Source of the DNA: Botryosphaeria dothidea
Lineage: Eukaryota; Ascomycota; Dothideomycetes; Botryosphaeriales; Botryosphaeriaceae
Direction: 5' to 3'
Assembly: GCA_011503125.2 (NCBI GenBank)
Contig: WWBZ02000082.1
Span: forward strand, 992,001-1,056,000
DNA: 64,000 bases
Shown here one piece after another: positions 35,935-47,195 of the stretch; within the stretch, counting starts at the first letter, position 1; each line of letters opens with the position of its first letter. The notes beneath the pieces are model-generated. The model was not told the origin of the DNA. It searched no databases and was given only the letters and a program-made list of their open reading frames with translations. Made by a program: the position numbers and the translations under genes.

Positions 35935-36060
35935 CTAATCCGTCTTCCCACCCTTCGGGGCTGCTGCGCCTGTGGCGGGAACGTCATCTTTCTTCTCCTT
36001 TGGGGCTGCCATGTCTATGGCGACTGGAATACCTTTTTTTGGAATTGCGTACAACCACAT
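35935..36060 (-). other. Possible small coding exon, 41 codons
   Basis: A short minus-strand frame opens at an ATG at 36060 and stops at 35935. It runs from MWLYAIPKKGIPVAIDMAAP into a basic, Ala/Lys/Asp-rich tail ending KGGKTD. The composition looks coding, and the frame stays open for about 25 codons upstream of the ATG, so it could be the last exon of a small protein. I do not recognise the family and cannot place an upstream exon with certainty. Confidence 0.25.
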
Positions 36061-36253
36061 TACACCATTTTCCCACCAGCGCACGCGATTACCAGCTCCA
36101 CAACGCTTCGGGAGAGTATTCGGTTATCGTATCGCCCTATGGGAGGATACTCGAGCACCTCGTGAAAGCTTCTACTTTTAGCTGCCTGAATCGGGAAGAC
36201 GTTCAGTAAGTGTTCAAACTCGGCGCTTTGCTGATGACCCATTCCAGGGTGCA

Positions 36254-36371
36254 AGGATATTGTAGCCCATTGCGGAAGAGAAGGATATTAAAGCCCACTG
36301 CGGGAGAGAATGATATCAAAGCCCATTACAGGAAAGGATATTGCAGCTCATTGCGGGAGAGAAGGATATTA
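36254..36371. repeat. 28-bp minisatellite, four copies plus a partial
   Basis: Copies are at 36254-36281, 36282-36309, 36310-36334 (3 bases shorter) and 36335-36362, then a 9-base partial copy to 36371. The unit begins AGGATATT and ends GCGGGAGAGA, with the core AGCCCATTGCGG. Copies differ at several positions, so the array is not newly formed. It lies in the gap between two convergent genes. Confidence 0.9.
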
Positions 36372-37574
36372 TCCGCTAAGTTTTTCATGGGACGTTCTAA
36401 GCCTCCTTCGCGAGGGCTTAAACTCAGTGGTCTTCCCTTTCCTAGAAATAATACAATCACTGTGTTAAACCGTGTGACTTCTACATGCTCGTGATCACTT
36501 AGTCTTCCTGCAAGACTTTTCCTTCATTGGAGCAACCGCCTACCCTCATCGAAGAACGTCCGGTGTGGCTACAAGGGGATATCACAGTGGTTAGCGGCAA
36601 TAACCTCGAATGAATTTTCTAAACTGTTGAGAATTTCGTATGCGGCGCTAACAGTCGGCCACAGCACAGAGCACCAGACAGGGAGGAGGCGAGGGAGTAA
36701 ACTTCGTTTCGCTGATGACGAAATCGGTTGAATAAAATAAGCAGAGAACCACAAACTAGACGTTAAACCTATGTATTGACCCAGCACCCAATAACCCCTT
36801 CATCCCAATCAACCAAAAGAACCCTGAATATCTGGCTCTCGAGAAAAAAGACATTATATGCAGTTCGCCTGTCATCCCGTATATCTCCTCCGATAAGAAA
36901 CGTCAAGAATCAACAGCAAAGAGATATATCAATACCTCGTCTCCACATCCAAGCCATCAACCCGTCCAATCCATGTGGTCCCAATAGGCAAAAGCCGGGA
37001 ACAGTTGCGCCTAAAAGCGCGTGTCGACATACCAACACCATTCCCACACCTAAGAAAATATCCTCCGATCCCTTATCTCTTCTTTCCACAAAGCCCATTC
37101 TGTACGCATACCGCATCGTCCGACTAGTCTTTCCAATCGTATCTACAGGAAGAATGAAACAAGCAATGACGCATATGTATCCATCAATCTATCGGATGTA
37201 TGCAAACGCGAGATGATGCTCTCACCGGATATGGCCCAGTCTGTGATGCAGAGAAATAAACGAGAGTACAGAACCAGGGGCGACAAAAAAATGAACGCGC
37301 GCAATGCTTTCTTCGGCGATGTAAATGCAAGAAAATATTTCCCCAAGAGGTATATGGTCGTAAAATCGTTAAAAGGAAACGGTAACAAAGCTCTCCTCCC
37401 GCTTCTCTCTCCTCAATGGATGTGTATGTATGTGCGTGTGTACATGATTGACAGATTTAGGAAATGTCTCAACGCTGCGGGAAAACCAGCGTATGTGGCG
37501 GGATATGATGAAAGAGACAGAAGATGCTAAAAAATCATTTGGGAGAACGGAAAGTGGGATGATTGAAAAAGAAA

Positions 37575-40500
37575 TCACTCCAGCATCCGACTCCTTGCCG
37601 ATATTTCCTCATCACTCAAAGCAGCCATCCAGATGCACTTGGCAATGATATCCGGATTGGGCTTCAGATCGTAGTGCGTGCTTGCCTCGAGCAATCTCAG
37701 CAAGTTCTTGACGATGGTTGCGGATGTCTGGTGTCGTTCAAAGTTGATGAGAGGCTCCCCACCATTTTCTCCGCTCGACACGGTTGCGGGTTTCTGCGCA
37801 TTGTAGATCAAGTCTCTGGTGTAGATACCGATGAACGGAATGCATCCATCGTCGAGATTGATCGTTTCCATCTCGAGCCTCAAGTTGTGAAAGTTCTTCA
37901 CCGGTTGCACTAGGTTTTCCAATTCGCGCAGAGTACGGCGATCTGCGGTCGGAACCAGTTCCCAGGTCTTTGATAAACGTGCACAGTCGGCAGACAGTAA
38001 AGCGACCGTGATCTGGTACATGGTTGCGTAGTTGCGTAGACGGCGGGCATGCTCTGCAATGTGAATGTACTTCGCTATGCAGCGGACACGCTCTTCCAAA
38101 TCCTCAGTGAGCACACATTCAGAAACAGCCCATTTGACCATGATGTTGAAACGAGCAATGACGACATCAACACCACGTGGTTCCTGTGTGCGCAGGTACT
38201 CCACCCAATCGCGGATTTGAGGCGAGGACTGCTTCCAGCGTAACTCGATAAGCTCCTTCCAGTCGATCTCATCGAGGGCATCCTTCTCGACTATCGTGAA
38301 TTGCTGCGCCAGAGTCTCGGAATCGTAGGCCAGAATGAACGGAATATGGCGTTCTCGCTCAGCGTTCGACTCCATCCTTGATCTCCGAACAGTGCCCATG
38401 TCGTTGAGCTCAATGGTGCTGCCTTCGATCTTTGGATTGGTCTTGTCGGCGTTGTGACTCGCTTGGAAGTCCTGTGCTTTCTGGAAGCCAGGCTGCGAGC
38501 CTGTGGGAAGGCCGTTAAGAGGAGGCGTAAGACCTGGCGTGGGCAGACCCCTGTTGAAGATCGTAGAATCCATGCTGTTAGGAATTGTCTTGTCAAGAGC
38601 ATTGTCATTCGCGGGTGGCGTTGGAGGATGACGCAGTGGCTGCGGAACTAATTCATCACCAAACTCAAGATCAGCAGGTTGGTCGTCGAAGAAGCTACGA
38701 ACGCCGTGGCTTTCCCTCCTGGAGTCGTTCGGAACGCTCGTTGACAAGTCAGACGAAATATCATCGAATTCTTCCTCGGGATCAAGAAGGAAGGACTGAT
38801 GAGTCTTGACTGAGTTCGGAGATTTAGGGGATCTCGGGAGTGTTGAACCGCGGGGGATTCTGCGCATGCTCTCAGTTTCTTCGACATGTTCCATTGAGGA
38901 GCCAGCCGAAGGATTCTGCTGGTCGAGCTGCTGGGCACGCCACGTCTGAGGGGATAGCGGAGCCGGGCGTGCGGATTCCATGGACTGCTCATTGATCCTC
39001 TTGCGCATCATAGCAGCAATGTCGCTGTTACCGCGATCCAAGAGAGGAACGCTAGAGTAAGAATATTCGGACTGCGCCACGGAGCTGTCGGGCATGTATG
39101 TCGGAGACGTGTGTTGTTCCGAGGAATGCGAGATAACGTACGCGCCCGATACCGCCTGCTCCCGAGGCGCTGTAGAGAAAGGACGGGCCTGCTCTTCGTC
39201 CGCAGGTGCCTCCTCTTCACCTCCATGAGAGTCCTCACGCCTCATGGACTGAGTTGGAGCACCCTTTGGCACGTAGAACTCTGCGGCTTTTGGCGAAGGA
39301 TCAGGGCTCTTCTTCTCGTATTTCCCCTCAAGCTTCAACAGCGCCGACTCAATACCCCCATCGTCATCATCATCATCAGGCAGAGCAGCCAGTCGAGCAA
39401 CTTCCATTTCAAACGACGGCCTGAGCACTGGCTGTGAAGAGTGGGTCGCGACCAGTGACAAAGATTTCCTTGTGGCCGGAAGATGCTCAGCACCCTGGGT
39501 GGTATCGGGAGCAGTATTCCACATGTCATTCCAGGCTGCTGTAAGAGGCGGAAAGGCCATTGAGTTTGTCACAGAATGGGTAAAGTTTGACACCGAGCCG
39601 GTAGACCTCGGACGATCGATAGGACCCAAATCATGTACATTTGCAGCGCCACGTAGATCACCACCAGGACGTCTTCGCAACATGCGTCCAGGCGGGGGTG
39701 CTGGTGCCCGCTCCAAATGGAAAGGATCATTGTCGGAAGATCGAGTCATCGCATCCGAGTCAATGCTGTACCCGGGCCTATGCCGAGTCATCCCGCTGTG
39801 GAATGATGCAAACCTTCGCAGGGAGTATGAGCTTGAAACAACGCGACTTGGGTGCATTGATTTCGAGTGTCGCAGCATCGAAGGACGGCTTGACGGGAGA
39901 CCTGGAACCGGTTCCGCCTCGGAAGCGTCTGCGTCATCATCATCATGGGAAAAGGACATCGCCTCTGGATTCATGGCAGTCGATTGGAGAGTGACATCGG
40001 GGTGCATGGTAACTGGCGGAAGAGAAACGGGCTCATCAGCTCGAGAGCGTGTTTCTGAAGCAGCTTTGTCCACTGCATCATCACTTTGCCTCAGGGCATC
40101 GTCGAAGCGAGAGGTGTCTGGAGCAGCAGTCGCCGATGGTTGAGATGCAGTGCTCTCGTCGGCTGGAATGGCACCAGACATGACAGGTGGCACGGGTGGT
40201 GCACCAGTATCGTCAAAGATGAGGATGGAACCGCTGCCCATGGTGACCTTGCTGAGACCCCGTTCAACTCCAGGACGAGCTTCGCGCGAGCCATCGCTGA
40301 CGGGATGTGTATCGGCCTTTGTCGGCTCGCTTGCGGGGCGTTCCGGACTCCGGTGCAGTGGAGAGACTCCACTTCCGCGAATCTGCCTTTCCTTTTCGAG
40401 CTCCTCTTCAAGCGCCTTCCTGAAGCTCTCCGCAACACGTTGGGCAAGCACATCCACGCGGAGCTGCTGTCTAGTGCGGGTTGGTCTCCTCTTCTGAACG

Positions 40501-43017
40501 CCTGCCTGAGAGTAATGCGTGAAAACTGCAGTGCTCATCGAGTCTCTCGTTGTTGTCTGATTGGAAGCGTCGCTCGGTTGTTGGCCATGCGCCGTCGCTG
40601 GACCGCCTTGCCTACTGCTCAACGCTCGCCGCACACTACCCAGAATTTTCTTCATTCCCGGATTTGCCAAATTGGACTTCGAGGTGGCCGGAGGTGTTCC
40701 GTGAACATTCATAACAAGGTCGAAGTGGGATCTCATCGGCCGCAATTCGCCTGTCGGTCGTAAATTGATATATGGTGAGTCTGGCTGGAATAGTGCACCT
40801 CGAACTATGCTTCCTGGGAATTGCTGGAGAGTGAGTCGGTGGTCCAAGTCCTGCGACTGTGAGCGTTCCTTTGACATGGAAGAATGAGCTCGATGATCTC
40901 TCAAAGCATCCGAGAAACTTCCACTTCGCTTGTGTCTATGCATCGGCGGGCGTCGATGCTGAGATGAGGTCGGGAGAGAGGCGACGGTCGTGGAACCCAC
41001 GGGAACAGGGTGAGGGTAGAGAGGCATTTCCGTTCCGTGTTCATTACGATACAACGCCTTAAGGGGAATAGAGCACGACATAACGTGCATGCTGAGTTCA
41101 CTTGCCGGTGACAGCGGTATGGTACTGTTGTCGTGGATATCGCCTGGGGAAGCTGTGATCGAGGTCTGCGGAGCATGGCGCGAATTCTTGATCCATTCTG
41201 GAGACCTGTCGATTGGAGAAACGGGATGCATGTTGAGAGGCTGGACTGTGTGCTTAATCTTCCTTGGTGGTGTTCTGGGGGGCTCTGGAGGATTGGATTC
41301 GGCAACAACAGGGGCCACGGGACCACCTTCCACTTGAGCAACCGGTTGAACTGGTGGCTCTAATTCAGCCTGTCCACCCGGTAGGATGTCCTCGTCCGGC
41401 ACATCCCTGCCAATTGCCTCGACATCGTCCCAAAAGAGAGCACATGTTCTCCGCCAGCATTTCTTCAGTTCCCCAATGATTTTCAGGTCTCCACCTCCTC
41501 CATCCGTACGATTCTGGAGATCGTGGTACAGTTCGTTGACGAGCTTACAGAAGTGCTCTCGGAGCTGCAAAAACGGAAGAAAATCTTCAGTGAAGTAGTT
41601 GAGGATCCAGTGACGGAGTGCAACGAAGGTTCGCACTCGCACGATGCGACCAAAATCGTCCGAGCGCTCCACCGCCCATCGCAAGCGAGCTATCAGGTAC
41701 GCTATTAGATCGCCGATTGTCAGGTACGATCGGAAAGTCAAGAAGAAATCGGAGAGGAGCTCGTAGTCCAGAAAACTCGGGGACGTAATGTGAGCGATCA
41801 GCCGAGCAGAAGTTGCTGCAACTATTTCCCCAGAAGAGGCATATCGAACGACTGCAGGGTCGTCGGGATTGGTCGTGAACGAGTCGTAGATTCGAGGAGA
41901 AATAGGAACTGTGGGAATGATCGGCGTCAGGGGGGTCGAAGAGCCCTGGGTGGAGGGCTCAATGTAAGTGATTGGACGGTCGTAGAAGCGCGTCCTCGCC
42001 GAGACGTCGGAATAACGCTGCGAATTGCGGTTCAGCATTGGACCGGGAGCGGGAAACAGAGTCCCAAAGGTCGGGGTTAGCTTGTTGGAGAACAGCGAGG
42101 AGCGGAAGTCGTCGGTGGCCGAGGTGCGCGTGTAAATGGAGCTGCGCAGAATGGCGGTGCCGTGAGTGCTGAATCGGGGATTGCCCAGGCGGTAGTGGGG
42201 AATGGGCACGTCCAGCACGGGGAACGACGACGTGTCTGCGGTCCGCGGCCTCGACGCCTTGGGCCGGTCAATGATGACCTTGAACGTGTTCGAGTCGATG
42301 CTGTGGGAGCGAGCGTGGTCATTGATGGTGGAGAAGGAATGCGAGCGAGCGTGGTGCGAGGGGCGGCGGGCCCTCGACGTGGACTTGGTGACGCCGGCAG
42401 CCTTCACCGCCGGGGCGGGACTGCGGACGGGCGTGCGTGCTGGAGTCGGAGTGTGCGATCCAGAAGGCGCGCTGTCGTGCCATCCATTGCTCGGCCGTCG
42501 CGGAATGCGTCCGTCGGGGGCAAGGCTGTCGGGGGGCGTGATGGGCGGGAAGACGAAGGGCGCAGGCGGCGGGCGCGTCCTCGGGGTGCTGGAGCGGGCG
42601 ACGGGCCTGGGGCAACGGCATTGGTTAGCAGGAATGGTGGGTTGCGCGGCGCCTCGCTCGCGTAGAGAAATTTCGAGGCTGGGCTGGGGCTTGCAGGGGA
42701 GGGAGGTGTTGTTACCTTAGGTAGATGATGCCGTTGCTGCCGACGTTGCCCACGGCGAAGCGTCCTCCGCCAGCACCGCGACTCTGGGCGCCGTCGTCGG
42801 TCCTGACGGTGCTGCTGCTACCGCCACGGGTGCGCGCGCGCAGCTGCTCGGTGCTGTTCTTCGCGCGGCGCAGCGAGTTCTGCCTGTTCCTTCGGAGGTC
42901 GGCCGCCTTCTGTTTCGCGCTATGAGGCCTCTGCGCTGCTGGGATATGGGCTGCTGCTGGTTGGCCCGGCCACCGGGGGCCGTGGTCCTGCGCTTGCGCA
43001 GACATGGCCATCGTCAT
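37575..43017 (-). CDS. LTE1: Lte1-like Ras guanine-nucleotide exchange factor
   Basis: Exons 43017..42716 and 42606..37575 encode 1777 residues in my model; the 109-nt intron joins IYLR to PVARSSTPR. A RasGEF_N domain is at about 357-470 (VAATSARLIAHITSPSFLDYELLSDFF) and the catalytic RasGEF (CDC25) domain fills the last 260 residues or so (QQFTIVEKDALDEIDWKEL through WELVPTADRRTLRELE). Between them lie about 1000 Ser/Pro-rich, probably disordered residues. A GEF domain split this far apart is typical of Lte1, which in yeast promotes mitotic exit at the bud cortex; in filamentous fungi the role is less clear. The start is uncertain: the frame stays open far upstream, including an ATG at 43254; 43017 was chosen because the next region looks like untranslated leader. 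The gene is divergent from the ammonia-lyase gene. Confidence 0.9.
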
Positions 43018-44024
43018 GCATGCTGGAGCGCGGGGGGCGGCGGAGAGCGGGTCTACGGGCGGTCGAGCATGTCGTTGCGGCTGGTGGTGAGGCGTGGTGT
43101 CGTGTCGAGGGAGGGCGAGCGAAGAGCGAGCGACGTCAAGGAAGTCTGGACCGGGTTGAGCGTGGTTCGGTGGCTTGCTGTCCAGGGCGAGATGAGATAT
43201 ACGAACCGTGCCCTGGCCCGGCCGGTAATTGAGCAATTCCGCAGGCTTGTTCATGCGCGAGCGTTGAGGACTCACGAAATGGCGCGCCGCGGGGGGGCCC
43301 TCGCCTTGAAGCCTGGCAGCAGCTCTCAGCGCGCGCCAGACAGAGCCAGGCCAGCGCCAGTCCCTGCTAAACGACCAGCCGCAAGCCAGCCAGAGCCCGC
43401 CGCCCGCACCACTGGCCGCGCGCTCATTGGCACGCAGCCTACAAACGCCGTCTCGCGCTGCTGCATCATGCACCACCGCGTCTGTGCAACCCTCTCGCGT
43501 CTCCATCACCAAGCCGTCGAGCCGTCAGCCTGCAGCCGGCCACCTTCGCTCAGAAGATGCAAAAAGCCATCGCGCCAGATCCATCGCCGGCTGCCGCGCA
43601 CCCGCACGTGGCCTCTGGGTCTGCGGCGCGGCCGAGCTGCTGCATGCGGGCCCACCTCCGTTGCGCGTCTGGGACCGAGTGTGGAGGCCGGCGCTGTGAT
43701 AGGCTTTCCGCCCTTCTTCGAGAAGCCTTCCGACCTTCACTCGAACTCGCCGCTGCCGTCTGACGCCACCACGATCGCCCCTAGCGCGAACCACTGTGCT
43801 GCTCTGCCGAGTTTGAGCCCGCTCAGATCTCCGTCCTCAGCACTGCTGCCCGAGATCCGCCTTCCGGCTGTCCGTGCCTGCGAGTAGTGGCAACCGCCAG
43901 AGAACAGGTGTTTGGGCATCGACACGGGCGTGCGTCGATCAGCGCGTCGACAGCGCGCAAGCACGTCGGCGGGCGGGCGTTGTCAGTTGCCTTATCGGGG
44001 CTTCCTGGGGCCCGCGTGCAGGCC
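43018..44024. other. Bidirectional promoter region
   Basis: One kilobase of GC-rich DNA between the starts of the Ras-GEF (-) and ammonia-lyase (+) genes. A 321-codon plus-strand frame crosses it but is Arg/Ala/Pro-rich and looks like a GC artefact. Confidence 0.5.
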
Positions 44025-45179
44025 ATGTCCCTGCCAAACTCTGCTGCTGCCGTTGGCGACACCCGGCCAGGTGCCGACTGGCTCTACCTGAATCCCTCCG
44101 CCCGCCGCTGGACGTCATCCGTCGCAGCCAACCCCGACCTCGTTGAAGCCTTCCATCGCCGCCTGCCCCAGTTCAACGAAACGCCGCTTGTGTCTCTGCC
44201 TGCCGTCGCCAAAGAGCTGGGCCTTGCTCACGTGCTGGTCAAGGACGAGTCGTGCCGCTTCGGCCTGCCTGCTTTCAAGATCCTTGGTGCAGCATGGGCT
44301 GTATATCGGGCCGTCGCGGCGAGGGTTAGACTGCCGCCGACCGTGTCGCTTCAAGAACTAGGTGCTGCTTCCAAAGCCGAGCATGTCCGCCTGGTCGCCT
44401 GTACCGATGGCAACTGGGGCCGCGCCGTTGCACGCATGGCCAAATACCTGGACCTCCCGGCACATATCTTCGTGCCCATGGCTATGGATCAGCCCACCAG
44501 GGACCACATCGAGCGTGAGTGCGCCGAGGTTTGTGTGGTGCAGGATGACTACGATGCGTCCATCCGAGCTGCGACGGAAGATGCACAGCAGAGTGGTGCT
44601 TTATTGGTCATGGACACATCATGGCCGGGCTACGAGGAGGTACCGGCGTGGGTAGTCGAAGGTTATTATACAATGCTCCGAGAGACTGACTGCCAAGTCG
44701 TCGAGCTTACTGGTCATCCTGCTACGTGCGCAATAGCTTCGGTCGGTGTAGGGTCCTGGGCTCAAGCCGTTACTCTACACTACAAGAGCAAGCAACCTCC
44801 GGTCACCGTTGTCACAGCCGAGCCGACAACAGCCACATGTTTGCAAACCAGCCTGAGAGCCGGCAAGATCGTGCCCATTCAGACGGGAGCCACAATCATG
44901 TGCGGCATGAATTGCGGTACTGTCTCCTCATTGGCCTGGCCGATCCTCCGTGAAGGCGTTGATGCAAGCATTGCAATTACGGATTTGGAATCTCACAAGG
45001 CTGTTCAAGCATTACACGCGGATGCAATTGCTGGCGGGCCTTGCGGTGCTGCTTCCCTTGCAACCCTGCGTAAGTTAAGCGGGGACTCCTCCCTCAAAAC
45101 TTCACTTGGCCTGGGCGCAGAGTCTGTGGTCGTGCTCTTTTGCACCGAAGGGACAAGACCCTACGACATTCCAGAATAA
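44025..45179 (+). CDS. Diaminopropionate ammonia-lyase-like PLP enzyme
   Basis: A single exon of 384 residues. It belongs to fold type II PLP enzymes (tryptophan synthase beta/threonine dehydratase superfamily). The PLP lysine is Lys85 in SCRFGLPAFKILGA, the form used by diaminopropionate ammonia-lyases. Supporting blocks are TDGNWGRAVARMAKYL (substrate loop), VGVGSWAQAV (glycine-rich phosphate loop), the acidic EPTTATCLQ stretch and MCGMNCGTVSSLAWPIL, which is characteristic of this subfamily. The bacterial enzyme (YgeX) turns 2,3-diaminopropionate into pyruvate and two ammonia. In fungi the physiological substrate is not established, so nitrogen scavenging from diaminopropionate or a related amino acid is an inference. 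The start at 44025 is the first in-frame ATG with a sensible N-terminus; the open frame upstream starts from a non-ATG codon. Confidence 0.88.
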   Translation: MSLPNSAAAVGDTRPGADWLYLNPSARRWTSSVAANPDLVEAFHRRLPQFNETPLVSLPAVAKELGLAHVLVKDESCRFGLPAFKILGAAWAVYRAVAARVRLPPTVSLQELGAASKAEHVRLVACTDGNWGRAVARMAKYLDLPAHIFVPMAMDQPTRDHIERECAEVCVVQDDYDASIRAATEDAQQSGALLVMDTSWPGYEEVPAWVVEGYYTMLRETDCQVVELTGHPATCAIASVGVGSWAQAVTLHYKSKQPPVTVVTAEPTTATCLQTSLRAGKIVPIQTGATIMCGMNCGTVSSLAWPILREGVDASIAITDLESHKAVQALHADAIAGGPCGAASLATLRKLSGDSSLKTSLGLGAESVVVLFCTEGTRPYDIPE

Positions 45180-47138
45180 TAAAATCTTGCTCATGCTTTC
45201 AACCGCTGCGTCAAATAGACTGCTCGGCCAAGTTTCGCTTATCCGGTCAATGCCTCTCCATCACTCTCTTATGTCTTCGTGATCTGCTATATTTCCCTCT
45301 GCCCTCGTACATTCTTTTTCCCCCAATTTATTCTGACGTCAGGAAAGTTCGTGCCCTCCTGCACACAGCTGGATCCCGGAGCGTTCCAGCATCGCGCTCG
45401 CTGGTCATTGATCGATCTGAGATATGTCGGAATCTCCTCGAAAGCCGTCTTGAAAATGTCTTTGTACTACCCTGTTTCTTCGCATACCGACTCTTCATGC
45501 AAGTGGAAATCCAACACTCTGGCCGACAACGTCCGCCGATAACTCACTTTCCGAGATCATCGCAGGATTTTATTCGTGACTAATTTGATACATGTCGAGA
45601 GAGCCGAAGGGAGATGTGGCCTCGGACTGGTCCTTGTCGGGTAACCTGATGGCTCGGGCTTCAGACAGATATGTTTCAGGGAGTCGCAGCACATCCGAAT
45701 TTAGTCAGTCTTCCGACGAACGTCCACTAGTCAGTAGAGTCTTCCTACCTTGGAGCCCTTCGTCTCCATCTACTCTACGTATTTCCACTTCTCTCAGTCC
45801 TTTCCATACTCGGATATTCGAAGACCCACCTCTGCTCCTCTCAATCCCTACCCAATCTTCAATACACCTCTAGGATATGAAGAGTCGCAGGCTGATGAGA
45901 GGAAATTGGGTTACCTCTCGTTGTCGTGACCGTAATCACCGAACTCGTGGGAATCCGTTGTGAGGTTGTCTCCCGCAAATGTGGCACCGATTGTGCCAGG
46001 TTGGGGAGCGTGGCTACTCTTACCCGTGGCATGTGGCCGCAAGTTTTCATATTCCAACAGGATATGGTGTTTTGGCGGCAATCGGTACTCGGCCTTCAGC
46101 ACAGGGACGATGCCCTTTGGCGGTACGGTCCGACACGGTCCGAGCTCCGTATCGAGGCCGTTCATGATGAAACCAAGGATGTTGCTGTGCACGAGGAGAA
46201 GGAAGCGCTCGCATACGACCATCGACAGTTGCAAAAGCTGCTGTGGATCAAGTTCGATGGAGTCGAAGATGTTGTTGCCTTGTGCGGTAAGTGGGGGGCC
46301 GCCCACATGCCCATAGTGGCATGTGCTGAAATTTCCTGATGGGGAAAGCCGACGAACATCGCTGTGCTGACCAAGAAAGTGATCGGTTACTTCAGCATTT
46401 TGTGAGCACCGCCGCCGCATGACCCAGCAGGCGCCGTCACAAGAGGCGCAGCTCTCGTTACAGTGTGGGTTATCACCAAGCCGCCGTTCAGGCTGCCCAC
46501 TCAATACTACCACCTTGGGTGCTTGGCCTCTAATTCAGTGAACGGGCTGAGTTGAACACGAGGGGTACGTAATCAGCTACAACGGAAGCCCACGTGTTTT
46601 CACGTAATCCGTGCGGCCTGCGATTAGATCCAACGCCCTATTGGACAACTTCCAGTCCACACACAACTGGGTCATGTCGATTGGCTCACGATTCTGAAGC
46701 CTGCGAGGGGCGGTGTGGGCCTTAGAGGTCTGGGTCGATGACGTGGCGCAGCGACTGGAATGCAGCCGATTTTGCAGAGAGCTGTTTACCATCGAAACTG
46801 AGGCATTCTGCTCGTACATTGCGACCTACGAGAATCCTGCTGGATTGATCTAGCTTTCGGCGTGGCAATACGTCAGGACCGATTGGGGCTGGCTGATCGG
46901 CTGTGCACTCTCCGGCAATTCCGATCAACGCATTGCAGTCGCACTCCCTTCACTTGCTCTCCCATCTCCGCAAACAACACTCTCGGTTCCCTGGCTCTCC
47001 AATCCCGCGCCCGCAGCCGCCAGGTTCGATTCCTGGATGTCGTGCAGAAAAGCTTAAAGAGCCTGGACATCCTCAGGAGAGAATCCCGGGACTCAGCACT
47101 AATTAAGCGAGTGACTCGTATCCATCCCACGTGCTGCC
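45180..47138. other. Intergenic region with one ambiguous open frame
   Basis: It lies between the ammonia-lyase and UPF0658 genes. The stretch 45911-46513 is open in several frames and is listed separately. A tRNA-like T-arm sequence at 47020-47036 has no matching cloverleaf. I see nothing else. Confidence 0.4.
45911..46513 (-). other. Unassigned 200-codon open frame, possible gene or relic
   Basis: A minus-strand frame of 200 codons with a coding-like middle (DPQQLLQLSMVVCERFLLL, then NILGFIMNGLDTELGPC and AEYRLPPKHHILLEYENL) and a fair number of G/C third positions. A GTAAGA donor-like site follows the ATG-like stretch LRPHATG (46007 region), so the tail beyond it may be intron. The opposite strand is open over much of the same interval (45926-46339), which weakens both. 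I do not recognise a family and cannot decide between a real exon, a pseudogene and chance. Confidence 0.22.
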
Positions 47139-47147
47139 TATATATAT
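47139..47147 (+). promoter_or_regulatory. TATA box of the UPF0658 gene
   Basis: TATATATAT lies 49 bases upstream of the ATG at 47196, just before a pyrimidine-containing leader. Its position is close for a fungal TATA element but within the known range. Confidence 0.5.
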
Positions 47148-47195
47148 CTTTTGGCCTCGTAACCCCGGCCTCGCCGCGGCGACGGACCCATCAAC

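Larger units (their letters stand above)
35176..37574. other. Intergenic region between convergent genes, with minisatellite
   Basis: The DDHD gene (+) and the Ras-GEF gene (-) end on either side. It contains a 28-bp tandem repeat (36254-36371) and a small coding-looking minus-strand frame (35935-36060), listed separately. The rest looks noncoding and somewhat more AT-rich than its neighbours. Confidence 0.45.

Noticed and set aside
39472..40763. Plus-strand frames of 223-225 codons
   Set aside because: They are antisense shadows of the Ras-GEF coding exon.
42922..43887. 321-codon plus-strand frame
   Set aside because: It lies over the leader of the Ras-GEF gene and the bidirectional promoter; composition is random and GC-driven.
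46080..46190. PFGG-containing plus-strand stretch resembling a P450 heme-binding loop
   Set aside because: The Cys ligand and surrounding P450 motifs are absent, and the frame is interrupted soon on both sides.
46205..46240. Sequence resembling the start of 5S rRNA (CATACGACCAT)
   Set aside because: The match ends after 11 bases; no internal control region or 5S structure follows.
47020..47036. B-box-like T arm (CCAGG, loop TTCGATT, CCTGG) suggesting a tRNA
   Set aside because: No A box, acceptor stem or anticodon arm at the proper distance; it is probably a chance hairpin or an old tRNA fragment.
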